Shown: piece by piece, positions 24,276-37,780 of the stretch | Position numbering within the stretch: position 1 is the first letter of the stretch | Layout: every line of letters starts with the position of its first letter | NCBI RefSeq assembly: GCF_000002985.6 | Contig: NC_003283.11 | Coordinates: 9,858,001-9,922,000, forward strand | Reading direction: 5' to 3' | DNA from: Caenorhabditis elegans | Taxonomy: Eukaryota; Nematoda; Chromadorea; Rhabditida; Rhabditidae | Length of the DNA stretch: 64,000 nt | Translations under genes and position numbers: made by a program | Notes under the pieces: model-generated | Database searches by the model: none | Seen by the model: only the letters and a program-made list of their open reading frames with translations | What the model was told of the DNA's origin: nothing

Positions 24276-27200
24276 TTAAAATACAGAAACAGTAGAATGA
24301 ATAGGATCAAAAGAAGACGTGTTCAACAGAGGATAGTGTTGAGCGTTTGGTGCCGAAATGGCAGCTTCGTACCACATTTCTGGTAGAAGACACTTTGAAC
24401 GATGGACAAGGGTCTGAAAAAAAAACAAATAGGGGTAAAAAACACACATAATATAGTGGTAAAATTACCTTAAGGCTGTTGCTAACTCTGTATTGTGCGG
24501 AATCATCGATAGTTGACAAAACTAGTAATACTTGACGGCATAGCGGAGGAACTACGTCAACTACTTGAAGAAATCCACGGGAAGATTGAATATTCATTGA
24601 TTGAGAACAGTCGACTCTGAAATGTTCAGAAGGTGAACAGTCATAATCATCTAAACACTTCAACGTACCCAACATGCAAGTATTTCTTTTCCAGACAGTT
24701 ATCTGCCATTATGATCATTCCTCTGAATTTTCTCGTCAAAGTTCTGATGACAACCCCATCGTTTGTGTTCTTGACAATGTCTCCTTCTTTAATTATTACA
24801 TGATGCAATGATTCCATTCTCGTTCGTGGTGACATTGGAATATATTCTCCGAAAATTGGATAACGTGTGTGCACAACCATATTCACTACTCCTTTTTTAT
24901 TTGTCAGTAGGGAGCTTTGACTGTGACATACAATTTGATACTCTCCTGGAGCCAAAAAAAATTCGTCGATTGTGAAGTGGTTATCAGAGATCCGAGAAGA
25001 CATTTCTATTAGTTCACCAATACGTCTGTCACCAGATATTCTGTGTACGCAGACCATAAGATCATTCTGGAAAATTTTTAATTTCGGCCTTGTAGTACTC
25101 CGAATCTAATTTTCTTTCTAAAAGTTTCGATTTCAAAACAAAATGAGAAAAATGTATAAAAAAAGTTTTATGTTATAAAACTGACCAAGTTATCTTTTTT
25201 ATTGAATGCTCCTTTTTGGAATGCCGTAACTGATACTTCACATGTATCGGTAATCACAATCTGAAGTGCTGTATCAGAATGTCCACCAACTTTGTGTGTG
25301 ACACGAAGCTCACTCCAATCCATTCTCAGTTTACAAACTGTTACAGATGCGAACCTTGCCACAAAATCTTCTAAATCCATCCAAAATGCTCCAGTTTCGT
25401 CTTTTCTTTGATTCAAAAATTTCTGTTTCATTCCTATGGGCCACCCAGGCCACCCATCCGACCATTTACCATTCCAAACAAATTGCCCCCACGGATTTCG
25501 AATTCGGAGTAATCGATAGCCTTGTTCATATATAACATCTAGAATGGAATATGCATGATTTGTTAGTAATCCCATTGCTTTGAATTCTGCCTCAGCCACT
25601 ACATTTTCAAATGCTCCACAGTGACAACACATCAAAAATCCAGATTCTCTGAAATTCATCAATTATTTTTGTGAACTAAATAGTAGGTAAGACTGACTTT
25701 GAACTAACTAATTGAGCCCAGAAAGTATCAACATCATCAACACTACTAGGAATTGGTGGACAATTGTAATTCACACATGATGCTCCTGTGAGCATTGAAA
25801 GTCCTTGTGCTAAAGAAGCTCCATGAAGTTTTGAATAGCTCCCCAAAACTTTGGCCATGGCTTTTTCGATCAATGGAACCCATAATTGATTTCGACGACC
25901 GACTGCCATTGCAATAGAGTTAGTTTTTGAATAGCAAGGAAAGAAATCATCAACAATTATAACTTCCCACTTCCCTTCCACACATAATCTAAAGACTAAT
26001 CGTTAATGAAATCACTTGTAAAAACCCACTTTATCTGATAAACTCCATAATGTGAGTATTGTTTTTTCGGGATAATATCATCGAGAACATCTGGTCTTTC
26101 AGCAATCAAGGCCATCGCTGACATCAGCCAGCAATCTCCAACTAAAGTTCCTTGTTCAATATCCGAAGGTCGTGGATTATTGAGTACAGACCATGGGCTT
26201 GATCGCCCATCTTTTGTGAACATTTGAGATGGACGAAGCCAATTAAGGAAATCGGGTTCTTCGTGACGTTTGACTCCATTTTTCGTGAACTGAAGGGAAC
26301 CAATTGATTTTTTGTTATGTAGAAAGCTATCGTCGATGAAGGGTGAATTGGAAGATCTTAAAGTAACAATGATTATATTATTATCATGAAATGTTGTTTG
26401 TTGTTATGGTACAAACTTCGGATGTTATTCTGAAGTACCGCTAGTAACACTGCTCATCTAAAATTCCACTAATTTTCCAAAGTTTTAAAATATTTTCACA
26501 ATTGCTAGATAACTTTTGCACTGTTTTCAGACTAATTTCACTTTCAGAAGGCTTGTTGCATTGCATGAGTTAATTTCAATGTTTGATATCATATTCTGAT
26601 CCATATACGATTGGGGGTAAAACATGTGCTGTTGAATTGGTTTTTAAAAATCCTATCAAACTTTATAGGGGACCCATAATTATGTCACACCCTGTAAATG
26701 ATATTTTTATTCCCAAAAATTTTAAAAATTTTAATGGCACTTTTTTTTTTAAACTGAAGCTATTCTAAATATACAGTTTGATGAAACCTTTATTGTAAGT
26801 TTCACTCAAAACTTTGTAATCCCAATTTTCGAAATACGCGTGAATGAAGAAAGTTTCTTATTCATTGATAAGGTAACATTTTTCAGGACAAGCCTTAACC
26901 GAAAAAAAAACTAGAGCTAGTTTTATGTGTAATTTTAACGGAAATCTTACAGCAAACTGATAAGAGAAATAGTGAAACAAGCCTGAATTAGTTACCATGT
27001 ATTTATGAAGTTTGCTCATAATCAGAAAGAAAAACTCACTTGCAGTAACTGATGATATTACTGTAGATAACGTCGGATTTCTTCTCTGCTTCTTGTTTTA
27101 AAGTAGTCGTGATTTTGGAGCACATAGACAGTTGATGAGTGTCTGATTCGTTTGAGTCGATGTTTTCGTACCGTTGAGGATTGAAGCAAACAATTTGGAG

Positions 27201-27960
27201 AGTTTTTTGGGATTTTCACAATAAAAATGATCTTAAAATATTTCCTACGCCCGAACACATACACTTTTCTTGAAAATTTTAAAATGCCATTTTAGAATAA
27301 TTTTCTATTGACAAAAGTCATGAAAAGCTGCACTTTTTAAAAATTTTAGATTGCAATTACCCTTGCACAGGAAAGGAGCTTTGCTGTTCGTAAAAAGATT
27401 GTCAAATCTCAATTTTAATATCAAGTTTTAAATCCTAGGGTTTAACTTAAACTACTTGGTTTCATTGTTTTCTTTGTAGAATTAAGCAACTGATATATTG
27501 CATTTGTATAGGACTACAAAAATAGTTATAAAAATTAACATAAAACTGATAAAATACTAAACTAACCTCTTGGATCATTGCTTTGTCCATCAACAAATGG
27601 TCCATTTGGCAACGGAGTTCTGAATTTTACTTCACGTTTTTGTTTTCAAAAATTTAAAAATAATTTTCATGCTTACCGAAAATGAGTTGCTCTAACAAAA
27701 TTATGAGCCGGCGACCTATCTCTGTTGTTTACCAAATCAGATATAGCATTTGAAACGTCCCGAACTAAAATAGAAGGTTGTTTATATAATTCTACCAAAA
27801 ATTATTTAATACCTGTATCTGTGATAATTTTTGGGAAGCTTCCTGTTAGTTTGGCCGGTTTTTTCGTTAAAGGCTTTTGAGAACCACATCCCTGACAAAT
27901 GAAGATTGCAGGATCATTGATAAGTGTACAATATAGACAATTCCATGCTGTCATCTCCAT
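24276..27960 (-). CDS. SOL-type calpain (calpain-15 class cysteine protease)
   Basis: Ten exons join in phase with no stop: 27960-27813, 27764-27677, 27619-27567, 27091-27040, 26356-26030, 25988-25698, 25648-25186, 25066-24669, 24616-24469 and 24413-24276, about 701 residues. The N-terminus is a RanBP2-type zinc finger (W-N-C-x2-C ... C-x2-C, residues 6-26). The protease core carries the full calpain triad: Cys in GDCWLMSAMA, His in LLTNHAYSI and Asn in RNPWG. Strand signatures such as LCVEGKWEVIIVDDFFP are typical of the family. The C-terminal 230 residues contain no EF-hands, as in small-optic-lobes calpains. A TTTTTCTAG site just before the ATG suggests SL1 trans-splicing. The weakest splice site is the TTAAAACAAG acceptor at 27092, chosen because phase and the conserved ISYC segment demand it. 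It is a predicted active cytosolic protease; the substrate is unknown. Confidence 0.9.
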
Positions 27961-30900
27961 CAAACACTAGAAAAATAAGAAATGAAAATTATGAAAATCT
28001 TTGCTAAAGAAAAAAGTACAATTTTATTAAACACCGTGGCTTTTCTGAAAAAAAATTCATAATTTTAAAAACTTTCAACTTCAAAATAGTCTAATTTGTA
28101 AGCATATGATAACTCTTATTTGTTTTTTCAAACGTTGACTAAGGCATCACATGAAATTGTGAATTGATGGAATGTTTTCTTATAGTGTCTGCGTTCTCTC
28201 AATCCGAATGAAGCTTTCCAAAACATGGACGTGGGCTATTTTGTATAAACTAGGTCACTCGAAAAGCTACTAAATTTTTTCAATAAATAATGCAAACCTT
28301 GAAACAGAGAAACTACACGAGAATCAAATTCAAAAAGTATTTGGAAAGGTGTATAAAAGAACCGAAGTTAAAAAGAGAAGAGCTGTAGAGAAATAGAAGA
28401 AAGAAGGATAGGATGTTATGCAAACAGAAGCATATTTCATAACATGCGTGTTCGCGGAAAAAGAGAAAGAAGAGAAATAGAGAAGGAAAGAAAATATCTT
28501 CATTGTTGAACCAGATGGACAAAAAATAGTAGGCACTTAATATCAGAGAACATTATCAACTTAAGTTTAATAGTCTTTTCAACTATAAAATTATATCCTA
28601 ATATTGCAAATACAAAATATTGGACGGTAAAACTTGTTTGAAGGGATTGCAAATTGTTGAGCTCAAGAGAAACTGAACATATGAATCAGATGTACACAAC
28701 TTATGAGTCAACTGAGTCAGTTTCAAAGCAAACACTACAAAAATACTTCAAAATAACTGGAGAATTAAAGTGCACTTTAAAAATTGAAAACATCAGTATT
28801 TTGTAAATGAGGGAAAAACAATGAAGTTGACATTTTCAACAAATTGAAAGTGTGTTTGGTGTCAAACTGTGGAAGGTTGTGTGTTCAAATTTTTCTAAAT
28901 TTTCTGGTCAAGTTTGCAAATTCAACACATCGCAAAACTCCTCTATAAATCGTGGCTCCTATAGCGTTTTAGGGCCACAACTCGTAAAATCTAGCTTCAA
29001 CCATAAAATACATTTCGCGTTCGGAGCCTAACCGCGCTCCAATCGGTCCCCGTTTGCACTCTTTTGGCTGATTTGCGCAAGCCTAGTGCCTAACATTCTC
29101 ACCCAAAACATGTTGGAGATCTGATAGGACGCGAGTAACGCGAGTTTTAAATGCGAAATTAGTTTACCTGGAGTTATGTATATTTTTCAAATCGCGCCAT
29201 GTGAGGATTTGCAGACAAAAAACCATCAGAAAATCTCTTCGTTGACTTATGAAATCTCTCCAAAGTTGTAAAACAACATTATTACTTCTAAATGAAAATC
29301 AAAATTTGTGCTTCTGTTATATTTTAGGCCAATCCAAGTTTTTTTGAACAGATATTCAACTTGTTGCATTTTCAGCTGTAGAAACGCTATGTGCCAACAC
29401 CAGAAGATACAATAATTTTCAAACGTTCTGATGCATGTTTTGATGCAAATTCATGAGGTTTCTGCCAACGTCGATACTATCATTTTCAATCTTAACTGTA
29501 GTTCAAAAATAGTCGGCAACATCGTCTTCCCACGTACAATTCTTTCATTTTTGCTTCTACCTTTCTGCTATTCAAATAAACGACGTTTCTTTTTTTCCAA
29601 GCACATCACCCGATTCTATTTATAGTTTTCATCGGTATCAAAAGAAAAAGAGGGAAAGGAAGAATTTTCTGAAAAACGAAATGCCAACTTTTTCCACGAT
29701 GATTGAGGAAAACCATAACTATAGTGATGGGCACTTGACGGCGACTTTCGACAGAAATTGAAACGTTCTGTTCCTCATTTTTCCTTATTCGTCGTCTCCT
29801 TCTACCATGTCATCATTTCTCTTATTACCATCATAATTGACTATGTGGTATGTCTGTGTGTTCTTCTCGTCTTGTAAAGAATGAAACTGTTTCTTTTCAG
29901 ACTTTTGACTTTTCCAGCGAATCTTTTTTTCAGTGTCAGCCAACTTGAAAACTTGAAATATATAGAAAAAAACAAAATATAATAACATACTCTAATAGTA
30001 TTGAAATCTAATTTTGGCCATCGTCCGAAGATTTACAAAAATGCATTAAAATTTTGATAGTCAAGGATTTTTTAAAAACTACATTTTTATTTCTATGAAG
30101 AATTTCTCGGAGTAATTTTCAGTAAAACTTATTGACGATCTATGTTCTATTGGAAATTATTTAGAATTGTGGAAGGTGAGCAAAACAATTTTTCATAGGT
30201 CAATTCAAATGTCAATCATCAATTTTTATTGAAAATGATCAAAAGAATAAGTATTGTTGGAACAGATAAGTGCATTAAAGCTGAAAACATTACAACCCAC
30301 CAATTTTTCGATAGACAAAATGAACAAATTTTCAAAAACTGTTAATTATACCGTGTTCGTCTCAGTTTTTACTTGAGACATATTTTTTTTGCACATTTTG
30401 CACTAAGTATTCAAAAATGTTATATATTGAATTTATTCCGAATAGTTATTCAACAAAAAAGTTTAGGGAGAAGTATGTGCAGTCTGTTGTCAAAGTTGAA
30501 AATGAATGCGAAATACGATATTATTATTATTATTATTATTCGAATGAATTTTCGTTCCCTCTTGGTTTATTGACCTTAATTCCGCTTTCAAGCTCAAAAA
30601 TCTTCAGTGAAACTTACATGGTTTGTCAGTTACTAGGTAGAAAATTTCAACAATATGTATATGCATTTTACATATCTATTTCAAACCAATATTTTATGAA
30701 AATTTCTATATCCTCCATTTTTCTTATTTTTTTGAATTTTTGTCTAAAAATATCCACGTTGTACTTTGAGGCTTAAATGTTCTCTGCTAGAGTGTTCGGA
30801 TCAAATATATTTTCGATTCCATCGAGAATCGAACGATTTTTTGTCAGTTTTTGTTTCAGTTTTTTATAACATTTGATTTGAAGCAATGAAGTGAAAAATT

Positions 30901-31959
30901 TAAATTCAAATCTCTTATCAAAACTTTTGTGCTAAAATTACTATAATGATGTGTAGTAGTAGTACAAATGACTGTACAAAAAGTGCTCTAAAAATATATA
31001 TAACTTCGTAACTTTTGTGGGTGTTTGAATTTTGATTTCCGGGAAGATGACACTTTTTCTTGTGTTGCCGTGAAAACGTTGATAACGGAGGTTCATTTCT
31101 GATATTTCTCAAATTGACAACTCAACTCAATGTTTGGTTATTAACATTTTTGCAGTTATAGAAATGTTAGAATTATGATTTATCAAAATTATGAAATTTG
31201 AAATTACCACTCTACGGTTCTACTATTTTTACAACTAACGCCTGGGGAAGTGTGTAATTCACAAAATACCAATACTACATCTATCTCGGCTCAAAGTTCA
31301 TATCATATTTATTTGTTGACCACAAAATAACTACAATCCAAAAAGAAGAAATTCAAGTGAACATGACGTCACGGTTGTACAGTCCAGTTTTTGACATCAT
31401 AATTGGTTTAGTCATAATTATACTCTCAGCTACAGATCGGTGTCAATTTGAACGGGGTCTGTCATTTTGAAATTCAAGACATGGTTTTGTTTAACAGAAA
31501 TTGATTTCATCGCTAGTTTCTGTCAGAATTCTAAAATTGTACGAATACAAATATAGTTTAGAACAATAATTATATTGAAGTTTGTAATTGAAAAGTTGAA
31601 AAATTATGCTTTCCTTCTTTTTCTTTCATGCCACCTTCACTGCAATGTTCCCTTCATATAAAATTATTTTCATAATAATTTTCGATAAGACACGTAACCT
31701 TTCTCATCTTCTTTCTTACTGTACTATACTATTGTAATCTGACATAATTCGTCACCTGACCTGCTAATCAACAGACCATGACATTCAAATTGAACTATCA
31801 TGACTTTTCCCTATTAATCAACAAAAACAACTTTACAGATTTTTGGATTCCACCTTTCAAAATTTCTGTGTCTCTTCCAATTTGCATTCTCCAGCATTTA
31901 TAACTCCTTATCAGTCAATTGATCGAATGTAGTCGCGAGTCAACGTCGCTGCTAATCAA
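27961..31959. other. Large divergent intergenic region
   Basis: 4 kb between the calpain start and the fshr-1 start. A somewhat GC-richer block at about 28925-29160 has no good frame and may be an old repeat. A 67-codon minus-strand open frame (29785-29988), rich in Lys/Asp and preceded by a TTTTCAAG-like site, could be a stray exon but cannot be joined to anything. The last 600 bases before 31960 should hold the fshr-1 promoter. A short ATT run lies at about 30520-30540. Confidence 0.5.
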
Positions 31960-34900
31960 ATGACATGCTCAACATATCGATCGATTCAACTTTTTTCAAA
32001 TCTACTCATTTTTATTCTAATTATACTGTACCTACAAACAATAGAATGCCAGAATGCATTGAGTCTTGCCCAGACAAAACATTCATGTATGGCTTTAAAA
32101 GCCGAGGATGGAGAAGGATGTACATGCAAACAAACAAAACGATATGGACAACCTGAGTGTTGTTGTATGGGATTGATTGTGTCTCAATTGCCAACTAACT
32201 TGACTGCTGACGTTGGATATTTGTGAGTTGTTCAGGGTTAAGTTCGGGAGAAAATTTTTGGATGGAACATGTATTTAATCCTTGCAACAAAAATTGGATT
32301 TAATTTCCAATTATAGTTATTGCTGATTATGTACAGTGCTGGCCAAAAAGATATCCACTTTTGGTTTTTTGTGTGTAACTTTTTTCTCAAGCATCCATTT
32401 GACTTGAATTTTTCCGTGTGCATAAAGCGAAATGTTACGCAAATTTGCGGACCAAACATTACATGATTATCGATTTTTTCTGAATTTTATTTCAATTTTT
32501 TGATTTTTTCGTTTTGCATGGAGGTGGGAGCGTCATGGTGTGGGGGTGCTTCACCAGCACTTCCATGGGCCCACTAAGGAGAATCCAAAGCATTATGGAT
32601 CGTTTTCAATACGAAAACATCTTGGAAACTACAATGCGACCCTGGGCACTTCAAAATGTGGGCCGTGGCTTCGTGTTTCAGCAGGATAACGATCCTAAGC
32701 ATACTTCTCTTCATGTGCGTTCCTGGTTTCAACGTCGTCGTGTGCATTTGCTCGATTGGCCAAGTCAGTCTCCGGACTTGAATCCAATAGAGCATTTGTG
32801 GGAAGAGTTGGAAAGACGTCTTGGAGGTATTCGGGCTTCAAATGCAGATGCCAAATTCAACCAGTTGGAAAACGCTTGGAAAGCTATCCCCATGTCAGTT
32901 ATTCACAAGCTGATCGACTCGATGCCACGTCGTTGTCAAGCTGTTATTGATGCAAACGGATACGCGACAAAGTATTAAGCATAATTATGTTGTTTTTAAA
33001 TCCAATTGCTCATATTCCGGTACTTTAATTGTCATTTCCTTGCAACCTCGGCTTTTTCAATATTTCTAGTTTTTCGATTTTTTTGAATTTTTCTGAAGTT
33101 TTTTCAAAATCTGTTGAACATTTTTGATGAATATTGTGTTTTTAGATTTTGTGAACACTGTGGTGAAGTTTCAAAACAAAATAACCACTTAGAAAAAAGT
33201 TACACACAAAAAACCAAAAGTGGATATCTTTTTGGCCAGCACTGTATATCTGAAGAATATCTATTGATTTATTCTAGGTACCTCCACAATACTTCAATCT
33301 CTGTTATTACACCGAACTTTTTTGATAAATTCCCATCTATTCGAGAACTGTAAGTTTTAACATTATTTCAATTTGAACATTTTCCATTTTTCAGTGAGAT
33401 TGATAATTCTGCTCATTTGGAGCACATCGATGGATCTTCTCTCTCCGTTCTCTCAAAACTTCGAAAGCTTTCTGTAGTTAAATGTCCCAATCTTCGTGAA
33501 ATTTCTGGAAAACTTTTGGTCAACAACACGAGAATTCAGAATGTGTAAGGTTTCATTATTAAAAAATCATTTCTAATGTAAGTCCTTTTTTAGAATACTA
33601 AAAAACAATGGACTCGCTACAATGCCTTCGTTGAGAATGACTGATGCTCATCACGTGCTCCTTGATAGAATTGATTTATCAGGAAACAAAATTAAATTTA
33701 TTAGTGATTCAAAAGTTCGAAATGTGAAGGCAAGAACTGTCGTGCTGAGTGAAAATAAGCTTATTGAAATATCAGGATATGCATTCACAGAAAGTCAGTT
33801 TCTGAAACTGTAAGTTTTTTCTTAATTTATAAAAAAATGAAGTAAGTTTCTTGTAGAAAGCTAAACAACAATCCAGACCTCCGAAGTCTATCTGTTGATG
33901 CATTCAAAAATATGGCAGGTCTTCAAACACTGTAAGTTTTATTATATTCAAGAATGGTTAATTTATACAATTAATTACAGAGATCTTTCTCATACTTCTA
34001 TCGATACATTGCCTATAAATGGTCTGAAGAAGTTGAAAACATTGATTCTGAATGATGTTCCAACACTCAAAAGTCTTCCCAGTGTTTTGAGTTTTACTGA
34101 TTTAGAAACTGCTCATTTCACTTACCCACACCATTGTTGCCTTTTCAAAGTAAGTTTAGATATTATGGTACTTGTAATATCACAATTGCTCAGTACGTGG
34201 ATGATGTTACAATGAATGATAATGGAAAGTATCAAAGAAATGCAAAAGAAATTCACAAACGAATTTGTGACAAAAGAGAACAACAAAAAGTCGCAAGGAG
34301 AAGAAAACGGGAAACTAGCGGAATTGATTTTTTGGATATGTTATTGAAAGAATGGACTGATAATAGCACATACACGGGACCAGATGATGCTGATGATGAT
34401 GAGTTGCCACGTAAGTAAATGTAAACTATTTTCTGATCTACTCGTTCTAAATATTGTTTGGTAACGTTCTTTTTGTTGAGTAGACTTTCCACGGTAAAGG
34501 CAAGGGTAGAGGGTGAACGAACTCCGCCTCGTCCGGCAAAGTTTTTAATTTGAGCACGGACAAAAGTTTATGGAGAACCATTGGACAAACAATAAAAGTA
34601 TAACTTTCAGCATTTGTTGAAATTGGAGCGGAACCTTGTCAATCCATTGGGGAGGAAGTTCAAAAGTACTATTCTAACATTACTTGTTATCCACAACCGG
34701 ATGCTTTGAATCCATGCGAGAATATTGTTGGATATCCATTCCTTCGAATAGCAGTTTGGGTTGTTTGTCTTGCAGCAATAGTAGGAAACATTATTGTTTG
34801 GGCTTTGTTAGGAATAGTTTACGAGAAACGAATGAGGATGCATTATCTTTACATGATCAATATGTCTGTAGCTGATATGGTCACTGGTATGTTATTAAGC

Positions 34901-36627
34901 TCTGTAACTAAATATTAAGAAAAGTTTCAGGAATTTACCTTGCTGTTCTTGCAATTGCTGATGCTAAAATGTCTGATGAGTATTATAGACATGCTGTTTG
35001 GTGGCAGACAGGATGGGGATGTCGAGCTGCTGGATTTTTGGCGGTTTTTGCATCTGAACTAGGAATCATTTCAATGTTTTTAATTGCATTCGAAATGTCA
35101 TATAACACAAGGTTAGTATTTGTCGTTTCTGATAATAATTTTCAGTTAAAATTCGAAAAGATTACTATTATTTCAAGATTTCAGACAATCATTTCGTGGG
35201 CGCCGTTTGAGTCCAAAAGTTGGAGTACTTCTTATGATTGGTGGATGGCTTTTTGCGATTATAATGGCAATACTTCCTTGGTTTGATGTTTCTTCATACT
35301 CTGAGAGTAGCGTATGTCTTCCTTTGAGAGCAGCAACAATATTTGATAAAAGTTATTTGATATTCGGACTCAGTTTCAATTTTTTGGCATTTGCGGCAAT
35401 GGCTCTTTCGTACGGATTTATTGTGAAAATGTTGAAGGTTTTAAATTATCTGAAAGTTATAAACAAACAAATCACATTTCAGGAAAACGAAACTCGCGAA
35501 GAAGACCGTGCACTTATAACTAAAATGACAGTTCTAGTTGTAACTGATTTGATTTGCTGGTTTCCAACCCTGTTCTTTGGATTTACGGCCACAATTGGAT
35601 TTCCACTGCTTTCTTTGTCATCTGCCAAGTTTGTTCTTGTATTCTTCTTTCCAATCAATGCCTTTGCCAACCCATTCCTTTACGTTTTCTTCACTGAAGT
35701 CATCCAACATCGAGTTCGAAGCAAAACATTACCAGTTATCAGAAGGATCACTACTGGGCCTTTGAATGCTGCCAGCTCTCTATCAAACTTCTATCATTCT
35801 CAACCACCTGGAGCACATCGAAGAAGCAGAGATGAACCAACAAGTCCATCTGGAATGCATTTGGCAGTTACCCAGGTACGCCAGGTATATAACGAAAGTC
35901 TACAGAAAATTGAAGTGTTGTTAAACAATTCAAAAATTTTAGACAACATCACTAAACAGTACACCAAGGGGATCAGATGTTTCCCGTGCTTCTGATGGAA
36001 TGCTTTTTGATTATGATCGAAGAGCCAGTGCATCTCCGAGAGTTTCGTTTGATATTCCAATTTCTCCAACAACTCCAAGATCTGATAGAAAGAATAGGAT
36101 ATCTCTTCTCAAGAGAATAGTTTCCTCAATACCAGAAGTATCCGATCTTTCCGAACATTCAAGTGAAAGCCATCATGAGCATGTACCTCATCCTAGAAGA
36201 AAATTGAGATCATCATTGAATAGAATCCTTGCACTTGGAAGAAGGCAAGAAGGCTCAGCAGATTCTGGAAGAGGATCCATTGCATCTTCTGCTGGCTCTG
36301 TAAGTACATTTATCTGAATTAACGAAATTTACCCGTTGCGTTTTCGCCGCGAATTTTTTGTATTTCTGAAAATTATGTTTTTTTTTGTAAAATGCAGTTA
36401 ATCTTTTTCAATAATTTAGGGTATAACAAAGAATACTTGAAAAATTAAAAAATTTTCAGCGTGATCAAAATGAAAGAGTATCCTTAACCAGCAACGCTTC
36501 TTCAATATTGAGTCCACTTTTATCTCCGACAAATTCAAACATTTTAATACTACCTCCCGAACCATCAAAAAATCGTCGAAAGTCCACTCCAGCCATACCA
36601 CTTCTCGTAGTTTCTGATTGTTCTTAG
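31960..36627 (+). CDS. fshr-1: LRR glycoprotein-hormone-type receptor FSHR-1
   Basis: Thirteen exons join in phase (about 929 residues): 31960-32222, 33278-33349, 33395-33544, 33594-33809, 33857-33931, 33981-34149, 34194-34410, 34611-34886, 34931-35111, 35185-35437, 35483-35875, 35943-36299 and 36460-36627. A signal peptide is followed by a Cys-rich cap (CTCKQTKRYGQPECCC). Leucine-rich repeats follow, with introns cutting each repeat inside the same Leu codon (phase 2), the pattern of mammalian FSH/LH/TSH receptor genes. A Cys hinge (HHCC) and a basic/acidic linker come next, then a seven-TM rhodopsin-like domain beginning at about 34745. A long Ser-rich tail of more than 200 residues completes it. 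This is the sole LGR of C. elegans, a plasma-membrane G-protein-coupled receptor. From the literature it acts in innate immunity, neuromuscular signalling and germline fate. Intron 1 is enlarged by a Tc1 remnant. Confidence 0.95.
32334..33244 (+). mobile_element. Internally deleted Tc1 transposon (911 bp)
   Basis: The ends are the Tc1 terminal inverted repeats (CAGTGCTGGCCAAAAAGATA at the left, mirrored at the right), flanked by TA target duplications at 32332-32333 and 33245-33246. The remaining frame, 32514-32978, encodes the C-terminal third or more of Tc1 transposase. It includes the second catalytic Asp (QQDNDPKHTS) and the Glu (NPIEHLWEELE) but lacks the N-terminal DNA-binding domain and the first catalytic Asp. 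Full-length Tc1 is about 1.6 kb, so roughly 700 bp are missing. It is not autonomous, but both ends are intact and could still be mobilised by active Tc1 transposase. Confidence 0.95.
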
Positions 36628-37780
36628 ATTCTTCAAAAAGTTTCTAAAATTGTATAATAATGTATCCTAGTTTCATATTTTCTTTAATAATTTATTTGTT
36701 TCTTTTCATTCACATTTCTTGATTGCGGGTCAATGAATACGAGCCTCCACACAAATGCCTTCGTCTCTCTAATTTTTTCAAATCATTGTTTCGTTTGCCC
36801 CCGTGAGAATTGTTTATTCTTCATGATTAATAAAAATAGTTTGATTCTGATTGTGCTTTGATGCATTTCCATTAAATTTTCAATGATGAGAGTAGAGAAC
36901 TTAATTTCAAAAATTAAAAGAAAATAAACGAAATTAATAAAACAAATACAAATTATTTTGATTTGAATTTTTAAATTAAAAAAAAACTACGTAACAAAAA
37001 CATGGCTATTTCAATCACTTTCTCTCAACTTTAACCGGCTTTTAGCTCTATTTTTTGTTTTATCAGCCAAGATTAAAAAAATACCATGAGACAACTATTC
37101 CCAAACAACTTGTTTTCTGTAGAAGAAAACTTTCGACAGTCAAGAATTTGATCGGAAATTAAAAATTTAGAGTTTTCAAGCAAATTCTTTTCACAGTTTG
37201 CAAAATGTTATTGTTTTTTTAAAGAACTCACATTCGTTTTGTTTCCCCTACACCTACCAACCTTCTATAAATATTTCACACAAAAATTCCTTTTCTTTAG
37301 TTTACAATTTTTTTGAATATGATTTCCTGAAAGATAAACTCTTCAATAATTTATTTAATTGGGAATGACAATTAGGGGAATTTTTCCTAATTAGGAGAAT
37401 CATTTTGTCTTTAAAAAATGTGTTCAAAAACCTGAACCCTTCAACGTTTTATAGTGCGAATGCTATATATTTTCTATTCTGATTTGCACAGTGATAATGT
37501 TTTGAATAATTTGATGTTCAAAATGTTGTTCTCAAAAACTATTTGTTTCTATCTTTAGCCCTGTGTCTCGATTTTTTTTAAAGTTTTTCCCCCGAAAAAA
37601 CACATTTGGAGCAATTTTAAGGTCTCATAAATAAATAAAAAATTAACTGAAAAAAATTCCAGATCAAAATTTTTGTAACTAAGAAATCGATTTTGTCTTG
37701 TTTTGAAGTATGGGTCACTAACGTTTCCCTTGTGAGCAGCTATTGTTTTTTAAAAGAATAAATTCAGACAAAATTTAAAA

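Noticed and set aside
28925..29160. Possible exon or mobile element in a GC-richer block
   Set aside because: No long frame, terminal repeats or recognisable motif; left as part of the intergenic entry.
32514..32978. Independent transposase gene
   Set aside because: It is the truncated C-terminal part of Tc1 transposase inside a deleted element; the DNA-binding part and first catalytic Asp are missing.
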